64,000 bases of DNA from Leucobacter viscericola (GTDB lineage Bacteria; Actinomycetota; Actinomycetes; Actinomycetales; Microbacteriaceae): NCBI RefSeq assembly GCF_011299575.1, contig NZ_CP049863.1, forward strand, positions 1,302,001 through 1,366,000. Direction: 5' to 3'. The notes beneath the pieces are model-generated. The model ran no database searches and was not told where the DNA came from. It was given only the letters and a program-made list of their open reading frames with translations. Positions 57,541-64,000 of this stretch are shown piece after piece. Both the position numbers and the translations under genes were made by a program. Each line of letters opens with the position of its first letter. The stretch's first letter is position 1.

Positions 57541-58569
57541 CTAGGTTGCCCGCGGCGAACCCACCTGTCGCACAAACAGCAATTTCCCTGCTGACCGGGT
57601 CACTCTGACCCCGGGAACGTAAATCGCTCCCTGCCCATGCCAGTCCGTCACCAGGGCCGCAATCGCGAGGGTGTGCTCACGGCTCAGTTCGCTCCCAAAC
57701 TCCGCCTCGGCCACACGCCGGATAATGCGGTGGCGCAGAGCCGCGGGATTCGCGCTGAGCGCCGCAGTGGAGACCGCGATTCCCGCCTCCGCGTGCTCAA
57801 CGATGTCTTCAATTTGCTCGTCTACCATCTCGTCGAAGGCCGCAGCATCTTCACGTGCCTGTTCGGCGGTGCGCGCGAGAGCCGCTGCGACGCCGGGTCC
57901 GAGTTCCGCCTCGAGCACGGGCAAAACACGCCGACGCACCCTCACCCGGGCATAGGCGGTGTCTTCATTGTGCGGATCAAGCCAGGGTTCCAGCGACTGG
58001 GCCTCACACGCAGCAACGGTGTCTGCGCGGGTCACCCCTAGAAATGGTCTCAGAATGAGCCCTCGCTGCGGAGGAATCCCCGCCAGGCTGCGCGATCCCG
58101 AGCCGCGTGCGATGCCGAGCAACACCTGCTCGGCTTGATCGTCGCGGGTGTGGGCGGTGAGGATCAGCGACGCGCCTGAATGCGCTGCCTGTTCTTCGAG
58201 TGCGCTGTAGCGCGCCTCACGGGCCGCGGCCTCTGGCCCGAGCTCGGGAGCATCGACAGAGACGCGCACGACTGTCACCGGGTCTAATCCCAACTGCGTG
58301 GCCTGCGCTGCGGCTCGCTCGGCAACCTCGGCTGAGCCAGGCTGCAGCCCGTGATCCACAATCACGGTGCCGATGCGCCAGCCTTCCCGAGAGCCCACAA
58401 AAGCCGCGGCTGCGGCAAGGGCGAGCGAATCAGCCCCGCCCGAGAGCGCCACAAGCGCGAGCGGCAGCTCCGTTGCATCGCTTCCTCTTCCCTCGAAGCC
58501 GAGCAAGGCTCGCCGCACCGCAACCCGCGTCATTGCAACGGCGGGGGGCAAAGGTGGGCGCTGATTCAT
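57541..58569 (-). CDS. tilS: tRNA(Ile)-lysidine synthetase
   Basis: Modifies C34 of the AUA-reading tRNA-Ile with lysine. The PP-loop ATPase motif SGGADS is 43-48; the N-terminal catalytic domain ends with LIRPFLGVTRADTVAACEAQ (as LRPFLGVTRAD) and YARVRVRRRVLPVLEAELGPGV. Length is 342, lacking the longest C-terminal domains, as in mycobacterial MesJ. TAGCGT (58576-58581, minus) ends 6 nt before the ATG; GGAGGA abuts the ATG and is too close to act as an SD. Confidence 0.95.
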   Translation of the reverse strand: MNQRPPLPPAVAMTRVAVRRALLGFEGRGSDATELPLALVALSGGADSLALAAAAAFVGSREGWRIGTVIVDHGLQPGSAEVAERAAAQATQLGLDPVTVVRVSVDAPELGPEAAAREARYSALEEQAAHSGASLILTAHTRDDQAEQVLLGIARGSGSRSLAGIPPQRGLILRPFLGVTRADTVAACEAQSLEPWLDPHNEDTAYARVRVRRRVLPVLEAELGPGVAAALARTAEQAREDAAAFDEMVDEQIEDIVEHAEAGIAVSTAALSANPAALRHRIIRRVAEAEFGSELSREHTLAIAALVTDWHGQGAIYVPGVRVTRSAGKLLFVRQVGSPRAT

Positions 58570-58575
58570 TCCTCC

Positions 58576-58581
58576 ACGCTA
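58576..58581 (-). promoter_or_regulatory. -10 box of leaderless tilS
   Basis: TAGCGT on the minus strand ends 6 nt before the ATG at 58569. Confidence 0.55.
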
Positions 58582-58713
58582 CCGCGACGGTGAGTCGTTG
58601 GGAGCACTGACCCCTCGCATCAAGGTTCCCGGCGCTCCGGTCGGGTAACCTTGTGCTGGCATTGCAAATCGAGGCCGGGAGTCTTCCGCGCCCTTAAGCG
58701 ACAAGGAACGTGC

Positions 58714-59208
58714 ATGAGCACAGCATTCGACGCCGTCATTGAAATCCCCAAGGGCAGCCGAAATAAGTACGAGGTCGACCACGAGACCGGACGCGTGTAT
58801 CTCGACCGGGTGCTCTACACCGGCTTCGTGTACCCCACCGATTACGGTTTCTTCGAGGAAACCCTCGGCGAAGACGGTGATCCACTCGACGTACTCGTAC
58901 TGCTCGACTACCCCGTATTCCCCGGTGTCGGCATCAAGGTGCGCCCGGTTGGTGTGCTCAAGATGAGCGACGAGGCCGGTGGCGACGACAAGGTCATCGC
59001 CGTGCAGCACAAGGATCCGCGCTGGTCACACATCCAGGATGTCGCCGACATTCCCGAGTACACCCGCAAAGAGATCGAGCACTTCTTCGAGCACTACAAA
59101 GACCTGGAGCCCAACAAGTGGGTCAAGGTTGACGCGTGGGGCTCGGCAGCCGACGCTGAGAAGCTCATAGTCGAGGCACAGCAGCGCCTCGCGGCCCAGG
59201 GGCACTAG
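58714..59208 (+). CDS. ppa: Inorganic pyrophosphatase (family I)
   Basis: Soluble magnesium-dependent pyrophosphatase of 164 residues, pulling biosynthetic reactions by cleaving PPi. [42 protein letters not shown] (as [11 protein letters not shown]) carry the conserved acidic metal ligands; [33 protein letters not shown] (in pieces) ends the core. The start is the ATG at 58714 after AAGGA; TAACCT (58646-58651) is a likely -10 with a 5' leader. A 16-bp hairpin follows. Confidence 0.97.
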   Translation: MSTAFDAVIEIPKGSRNKYEVDHETGRVYLDRVLYTGFVYPTDYGFFEETLGEDGDPLDVLVLLDYPVFPGVGIKVRPVGVLKMSDEAGGDDKVIAVQHKDPRWSHIQDVADIPEYTRKEIEHFFEHYKDLEPNKWVKVDAWGSAADAEKLIVEAQQRLAAQGH

Positions 59209-59220
59209 CTCCATCGCAAA

Positions 59221-59256
59221 GAGGGGGTTCAGGATCGCAAGATCCTGAACCCCCTC
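59221..59256. terminator. Bidirectional terminator between ppa and the M23 gene
   Basis: Perfect 16-bp stem (GAGGGGGTTCAGGATC, 59221-59236, with 59241-59256) and GCAA loop between convergent genes. T-richness after the stem is modest (TTCG). Confidence 0.9.
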
Positions 59257-59286
59257 TTCGCATCTAATGCGGAAGCGACGCGTTGA

Positions 59287-60615
59287 CTACCCGGTGACCC
59301 CGTAATTCGGGATCGGGTTCTGGAAGATGCCGCCGTACAGCACCTCGTAGTGCAGGTGGCAGCCGGTACTCATACCCGTCGTACCGACGTAACCGACCAC
59401 TGCGCCCTGCCCCACCCAGGTCCCCCAACCCGGACCAAACGCCTCCAAGTGGGCATATCGCGTCTGGAAGCCGCCCGCGTGATCGACGTGGACCATGTTG
59501 CCGCCGATGCCGTCTTTCCAGCCGACAAAAGTGACGGTGCCCGCTTGCGGAGCCTGGATCGGCGTGCCGCAGCCGGTCGCGAGGTCAATGCCGGTGTGGT
59601 AGGGCACTTGGTAAAAGTAGGTCGAGACGTAGCCGCTGGTTGGGCGCCACCAGGAGCCGTCGCCGCCACCACCGCCGGTATTGCCACCACCGGTGTTGCC
59701 GCCACCGCCACCACCGCCGGTATTGCCACCTCCACCGCCACCGCCATTGTTGTTGGCGTTCTCGCGTTCTTGCCGGGCGCGCTCTTCGGCTTCTTTGCGA
59801 AGTCGCTCGGCTTCTCGCTGACGCTGTTCTTCTTCGACCCGAAGGCGCTCCTCGTACCCCGCAACAGTGTCGGTCGTTTTGTCTTTCAGAGCCGCAAGCT
59901 GCGCTTCCAGCGTTTGCTCTTGCTTCTGCTGGGCTTCGAGTTTGACGCGCTGGGTATCGGCTGCCTGAGCCGCAACCTCGGCCTTCTCCTCAGCCTTTGC
60001 GCTCAGCTTTTCGCGTTCTTTCTGCGCGGTCTCCGCTTGCTTTCCGAGAGCCGTCGCGTTGTTCGTCGCTTGCTGAGCCTCCCGCGAGATCGACGTATTG
60101 CGCTCAGTAGCTTTTGACATGGTCGCTAGCCGATCTAGCAGGGCGTCCGCGGTATCACCCTCCGACTGCAGAAACAGCTCCATGTTGCGATCCACCCCGC
60201 CTGAGCGGTACATCTGAGCAACGATCACCGCGGCCTGATCGGCCGCCTCATCCGCTTTCACCCGGCTGACCTCTGCCTGAGTCTTCAGCGTCTCCGCTTT
60301 TTCGGCCGCCTTGTGCGCAGCAGCCTCAGCCTCTTGCCACGACTCGTTGGCGTTGGCCGACTCGTTACGAAGGCGCTCAAGATCCTTTTGGCTCTGCGCG
60401 AGCAGCCCCTCAATCTCCTTCACCTTTTTGGCGGCGGCTGCCTGATTACCCTTGGCAGCCTGCACATCATCCCAGGTGGGCAGGTCTAACGCGTTTGCGG
60501 GTGAAGCAGCCGTGAGCTCTCCACTGAAGAGAAGCCCACAGGCTAACGCGCTCACTCCGAGTACACCGGTCAGTCGTTTCATGACACGGTTCGAGCGGAT
60601 AGTCCGCTTCGGCAT
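59287..60615 (-). CDS. M23-family peptidoglycan endopeptidase with coiled coil
   Basis: Secreted cell-wall hydrolase (442 residues): signal sequence (about 12-42), a long Ala/Glu/Lys coiled coil (about 50-285) similar to EnvC/RipA-type regulators, a Gly/Asn/Thr linker (NTGGGGG repeats, 291-320) and an M23 domain with zinc ligands H340, D344 (YHTGIDLATG) and H422 (GCHLHYEV). It should cleave peptide cross-bridges in peptidoglycan during division or growth, autoinhibited through the coiled coil, by family. ATG after GGGGG; TAGGCT (60628-60633, minus) is a possible -10. Confidence 0.92.
   Translation of the reverse strand: MPKRTIRSNRVMKRLTGVLGVSALACGLLFSGELTAASPANALDLPTWDDVQAAKGNQAAAAKKVKEIEGLLAQSQKDLERLRNESANANESWQEAEAAAHKAAEKAETLKTQAEVSRVKADEAADQAAVIVAQMYRSGGVDRNMELFLQSEGDTADALLDRLATMSKATERNTSISREAQQATNNATALGKQAETAQKEREKLSAKAEEKAEVAAQAADTQRVKLEAQQKQEQTLEAQLAALKDKTTDTVAGYEERLRVEEEQRQREAERLRKEAEERARQERENANNNGGGGGGGNTGGGGGGGNTGGGNTGGGGGDGSWWRPTSGYVSTYFYQVPYHTGIDLATGCGTPIQAPQAGTVTFVGWKDGIGGNMVHVDHAGGFQTRYAHLEAFGPGWGTWVGQGAVVGYVGTTGMSTGCHLHYEVLYGGIFQNPIPNYGVTG
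59665..59755 (-). repeat. Degenerate repeats encoding the Gly-rich linker
   Basis: GGTATTGCC/GGTGTTGCC blocks separated by CACC-rich spacers recur three to four times in the M23 gene, coding NTGGGGG units between the coiled coil and the catalytic domain. Confidence 0.75.
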
Positions 60616-60744
60616 GCAGCCCCCAAAAGCCTAGAAGGAAGGATTAATCCGTACCCACGCTAGCATTGACCCGATCCAGAACCCCTGAGGTCGCTCGGGC
60701 AGGCGCGGTTCTTCAAGGCTTTGGCGTGATCCTCACCCCAAAAA

Positions 60745-61086
60745 TTAGGCCCGGTTCAGCGCAAGCGCGTCTTGAACCAGAGCCAGCAGTGCGTTTTCGT
60801 TCAGCTCATCAGCCTCATGCAGATCAATGGCGCGCCGCGTGCCAGCCGTCAAGCTCGAGTTGAACAATCCCGCTGGATCTTCGATAGCGGCCCCCTTCGC
60901 AAAGGTAATTTTCACCTTGTCTCGGTAGGTCTCGACCGTGCAGATCAGGCCGTCAAGCGAAAAAGTCGGCACCCCGTCGGGGTTTGAGGGTTTGCGCCAC
61001 TTCACTTCTTCGACAACGTCCGGTGCACCACGCAGGATCACCGATCGCACCAATTCAACGCGCTGTGTTCGCCAGTCCATCGTCAT
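60745..61086 (-). CDS. DUF1801-like small protein
   Basis: Soluble 113-residue protein with the YdhG/DUF1801 core: ILRGAPDVVEEVKWRKPS, then PTFSLDGLICTVETYRDKVKITFAKGA (in pieces). The fold is the iron-dependent or heme-free YdhG barrel of unclear function. TACGAT (61094-61099, minus) ends 7 nt before the ATG at 61086, so leaderless; an in-frame ATG at 61080 is the alternative. It is isolated between the M23 peptidase and the window-end regulator. Confidence 0.82.
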   Translation of the reverse strand: MTMDWRTQRVELVRSVILRGAPDVVEEVKWRKPSNPDGVPTFSLDGLICTVETYRDKVKITFAKGAAIEDPAGLFNSSLTAGTRRAIDLHEADELNENALLALVQDALALNRA

Positions 61087-61093
61087 GCATGTG

Positions 61094-61099
61094 ATCGTA
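61094..61099 (-). promoter_or_regulatory. -10 box of leaderless DUF1801-like gene
   Basis: TACGAT on the minus strand ends 7 nt before the ATG at 61086. Confidence 0.5.
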
Positions 61100-61236
61100 C
61101 TCCCCCAGAGCCCCAGGCGCGAGAACTTCTCGCTCTAAGGCCCGATCTCGCAAATCTAGGGCACCTGCCCGATGTGCTGCCCCCTCCTTAGAACCGAGAG
61201 TAGAAGTACCCCCACTTGTCTACAGAGGAGCTTCCC

Positions 61237-61530
61237 TTGGACTTTCAGACCTACGCTCACCAGCACGCAACCGCACAGCGGACTCAGTCTGCAGCGGCAG
61301 CCGCAGAACGCGCCCGGATGCATGCCGAACGGCAGGATCAGGCCGGCGGGATCCTGAACCGAGCCCATGCCCCGGCCGCCCCAAGATTCTTGAACGACTC
61401 CGCTCATGGGCTTCATGGAAAGGCACGCAAAGCGCGACCGGACGCCCTCAGTGAGGGTCGGCTTCAGGTCTCAGTACCTTGCTCCCGACGAGACCTGGGA
61501 AAATGGGGTCATGTCTCATCACGAGGTTGA
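61237..61530 (+). CDS. Possible small protein upstream of the LuxR-type regulator
   Basis: An open frame of 97 codons from the TTG at 61237, which has AGGAG 6 nt upstream; TTG 61216 is an earlier alternative. The first 60 residues (MDFQTYAHQHATAQR, AERARMHAERQDQAGGILN) look protein-like and helical; the end runs 20 nt into the regulator gene in another frame. No family recognised. Doubtful but kept for the ribosome site. Confidence 0.35.
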   Translation: MDFQTYAHQHATAQRTQSAAAAAERARMHAERQDQAGGILNRAHAPAAPRFLNDSAHGLHGKARKARPDALSEGRLQVSVPCSRRDLGKWGHVSSRG

Positions 61531-64000
61531 ACCAGCCATGGTCGGGCGCGATGCAGAGCTTGCCCATCTTCGTGATCGATTCCGTGGTGTTCTGCGGGGC
61601 CAGGGTGCAGCGACGCTGATTACCGGCGAGGCGGGAATCGGTAAGAGTCGGCTCGTGCGTGATCTTGCGGATGCGGCGCGAGACGAGGCTGATGTCTTAA
61701 TTGGCCGCTGCATCGACCTCAAGCAGGCCGCGACACCCTACGGCCCCCTTCTGGAGGTGCTGCGCACACTTGTCACGGCGCGGGGTGCGGATTCTTTGCT
61801 CGAATCGCCGGCGCTGGACCACTCCAGCCGATCCGCGTTTCTCCTTCTGCTGCCCGAGCTTGTTGACGCGGAGACTCCCGATGGTGCCAGCGGTTCACCT
61901 CCCTTTCCCTCTGAGGATCACTCGGGCCCGGAGCGACTGCGGGAGGCCATCACGACCGTGCTGCGCATCGCCGCAAAGACGCGCCCGTTGATCCTCGTTA
62001 TCGAAGACCTGCACTGGGCAGACGAGGGCACACTCGCGGTGCTCACGACACTGCTGCAGAGCATCACTGAGACTCGCATCTTGGCGGTGCTCACGATGAA
62101 AAATGACGGGCGCCGCAGCAACCCCGCTCGCAGATTTGCCGCGGAATCGGAGCGCACACGTGTGCTCGAGCAGCTACCCCTCGCGAGGCTCGGTGACGAA
62201 GAAGTGCGCGCAATGGTCAACGGACTCATGCAGCACCCGCTCGCTCCCCAAACGTTTAGCCAGCTGCTCGAGCGCTCAGAGGGTGTGCCCTTCTTCGTTG
62301 AGGAGCTGGTTGAGAACGCGGCGGCTCCACTCACCGACTCGCTCCGAGACGTGCTGCTCGCCCGGTATGACCGGCTCGGCCGTGAGGCCGCATCGCTGGT
62401 GCGCGCGATGTCGACCTCGCAATCGCCGCTCCCCCATGCCACGCTCGTGCGGCTCGTTTCGCTTCCCGAGGAGGAGCTGGAATCGGCCCTACGAGAAACC
62501 ATTGACGCCGGTGTTATCGCGGTCAATGAATCAGACAACTACGTGTTTCGACACGCGTTACTCCGTGAGGCTGTGCAGGGTGAGCTGCTGCCCGGAGAAC
62601 GCACGCGCCTGAACCGCGCACTCGCCGAGATTTTGCAACAGATCGCCGATTCAGACACCAAAACCGCTCCGCTCTCAGAGCTGGCGTACCACTGGGATCA
62701 GGCGAAGGATCCTGAAAAATCGTTTATTGCCGCGTTTGCCGCGATGAGGCAGGCAGAGTCAAAGTACGCGTATGCGGCGGCGGTTCGCTTTGGTGAGCAC
62801 GTGCTTGAGAACTGGGACGAGTCGCTCGCTGCTGCCGAGGAAGCGGGGATCAACCGGCTGAAGTTTCTCGAGCGGTTCGCCTCGATCCTGCGGAATGCTG
62901 GTCAGACTGAGCGGGGTCTCACCGTCGTTGACCTCGCCCTCGACGAGGTGGAGGGTCTGAACGACCCCGTAGCGAAGGCCAGCCTGCTTCAGCAGAAGGC
63001 TTATTACCTGAGCCATCTCGGACGCCCCGGCAGGGAGCCGCTCATTTTGCAAGCGTTGGCCGCCCTCGATTCAGATCCTCGATTCGAGATCGATCTCGGT
63101 GTCGTCCGGCTGAAGGCAAAATTGCTCAGCCTGCTCACGAGCACACTCATGCACCTTGGGAAGCTCACCGAAGCGGTTGCCGCAGCAACAGAGGCGGCCC
63201 GCTACGCGGAGCAGTGCGCCGATAAAGCTCTGCTGTCGATCACCTACAGCGTGCGCGGCTCCTGTCTCGCAGGTTTGGGACAGGTGGAGACTGGCCTCAC
63301 CGATTTATTAAGGGCACGACCGCTCGCGGTGAACGGTTCGTCCCTCATGAAGTTCCACACAAACTACTCTGACCTGCTCAACATCCTCGGCCGATACCAC
63401 GAGGCTGTTGAGGTTGCAGAGGAGGGACTCGTGGTTTCGAGACGCTACGGAGTTGAACGCAGTACCGGCGCGATTCTGATGCAGAACCTGGTCGAGCCGC
63501 TGCTTGAACTCGGTGAGATCGAACGAGTTGAGCAGTTGTTGCAACTGGGGATCGACTCACACGCCGTGCGCATACAGCAGGTCTACACCCTCGTTTCGCG
63601 GGTGCGCGCCCTGTGCTGGCGTGGTCGGGCAGAGGAAGCGGAGGAGCTCTACCGGGACTGGGCCGAGCCGCTCCACCAAACCGCCGAGCTGGAACGGCAG
63701 GTCTGGTACGCGCAACTCCTGATGGAGGTGACGCTCGCGACCACTCGAGATGACTTCGAACAGGCGAGACTCGTCATCCTGCGCATGCTTCAAGACGAGC
63801 GCCCTCAGTCTGGAAACCAGAGACGGCTGCTTCTTGAGGGTGGCTGGATCGCCGCGGAGTGCCGCTCTCGGGGTCACGAGGTATCAACTTTCGCGTCCCG
63901 AGTGCTCAGCCGCTGGGAATCGCAGCCGCAGGAGATGCAGGACCCCTATTGTTCAAGCGTACTTCGCGGGCTCCTCAACCCCTCAGCAGACCTCTTAGAC
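61511..64000 (+). CDS. LAL-type (large ATP-binding LuxR) regulator, 3' end outside window
   Basis: Large regulator with an N-terminal AAA/STAND ATPase: Walker A GEAGIGKS (39-46) and Walker B LILVIEDLHWAD (from about 160), then a long helical TPR-like region seen to residue 830 (for example LLQQKAYYLSHLG, EAVEVAEEGL). The C-terminal LuxR helix-turn-helix expected for this architecture lies beyond base 64000 and is not seen, so the DNA-binding assignment is inference. MalT/LAL proteins respond to a ligand by ATP-driven oligomerisation. ATG at 61511; no clear SD. Confidence 0.82.
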   Translation, partial: MSHHEVEPAMVGRDAELAHLRDRFRGVLRGQGAATLITGEAGIGKSRLVRDLADAARDEADVLIGRCIDLKQAATPYGPLLEVLRTLVTARGADSLLESPALDHSSRSAFLLLLPELVDAETPDGASGSPPFPSEDHSGPERLREAITTVLRIAAKTRPLILVIEDLHWADEGTLAVLTTLLQSITETRILAVLTMKNDGRRSNPARRFAAESERTRVLEQLPLARLGDEEVRAMVNGLMQHPLAPQTFSQLLERSEGVPFFVEELVENAAAPLTDSLRDVLLARYDRLGREAASLVRAMSTSQSPLPHATLVRLVSLPEEELESALRETIDAGVIAVNESDNYVFRHALLREAVQGELLPGERTRLNRALAEILQQIADSDTKTAPLSELAYHWDQAKDPEKSFIAAFAAMRQAESKYAYAAAVRFGEHVLENWDESLAAAEEAGINRLKFLERFASILRNAGQTERGLTVVDLALDEVEGLNDPVAKASLLQQKAYYLSHLGRPGREPLILQALAALDSDPRFEIDLGVVRLKAKLLSLLTSTLMHLGKLTEAVAAATEAARYAEQCADKALLSITYSVRGSCLAGLGQVETGLTDLLRARPLAVNGSSLMKFHTNYSDLLNILGRYHEAVEVAEEGLVVSRRYGVERSTGAILMQNLVEPLLELGEIERVEQLLQLGIDSHAVRIQQVYTLVSRVRALCWRGRAEEAEELYRDWAEPLHQTAELERQVWYAQLLMEVTLATTRDDFEQARLVILRMLQDERPQSGNQRRLLLEGGWIAAECRSRGHEVSTFASRVLSRWESQPQEMQDPYCSSVLRGLLNPSADLLD

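Overview
The window is high-GC actinobacterial chromosome, most likely from the family Microbacteriaceae (a Leucobacter-like organism). This rests on GC-rich codon use, many probably leaderless genes (a TANNNT -10 box ending 6-8 nt before the start codon), actinobacteria-typical families (DUF4245, DUF3180, Rv2747-type ArgA, ClpC) and the order tilS-hpt-ftsH-folE-folP-folB-folK-DUF3180...DUF2520-lysS...clpC, which matches the arrangement known from mycobacteria. I see no rRNA, tRNA, CRISPR array, prophage or insertion sequence.

Bases 1-8400 hold housekeeping genes: ychF (partial), a DUF1761 membrane protein, a DnaQ-fold exonuclease, rmuC, a divergent TetR/hydrolase pair sharing an operator-like palindrome, then glpX and fbaA (gluconeogenesis/glycolysis). 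Bases 8400-19200 carry an MFS transporter translationally coupled to a sphingosine-1-phosphate-lyase-like PLP enzyme, ispH, xseA/xseB, DUF4245, a beta-carbonic anhydrase, fumC, a TPR protein and an acyl-CoA dehydrogenase. Several intergenic spacers here contain very long near-perfect palindromes, two of them homologous and bracketing the TPR gene.

Bases 19200-33800: phoH with an attenuator-like leader, a BMP-type nucleoside ABC importer operon ending in a DUF985 cupin, a TetR regulator, a GntR/DUF1648/CPBP-protease operon, and a glutarate-type module (glutaryl-CoA dehydrogenase-like enzyme and class III CoA-transferase with a divergent PucR regulator). Bases 34000-40200: a five-gene peptide ABC importer operon whose last gene is a C39-like cysteine peptidase.

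Bases 40200-61100 are mostly minus strand: argA, clpC (with a ClgR-box-like site upstream), ybjQ, a cardiolipin synthase, lysS, a DUF2520 protein, two PH-domain membrane proteins, the folate genes folK-folB-folP-folE, ftsH, hpt and tilS, plus plus-strand ppa and a minus-strand M23 peptidase. folP is broken by an apparent one-base deletion. Compared with the mycobacterial order, panC, panD, coaX and lsr2 are absent, and a plus-strand coiled-coil gene sits between tilS and hpt. The window ends in a large LuxR-type ATP-binding regulator truncated by the window edge.

Start codons were chosen by Shine-Dalgarno (SD) or -10 placement and family N-termini, so several differ from the longest open frame. 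All functions are read from sequence motifs; no database search was run.
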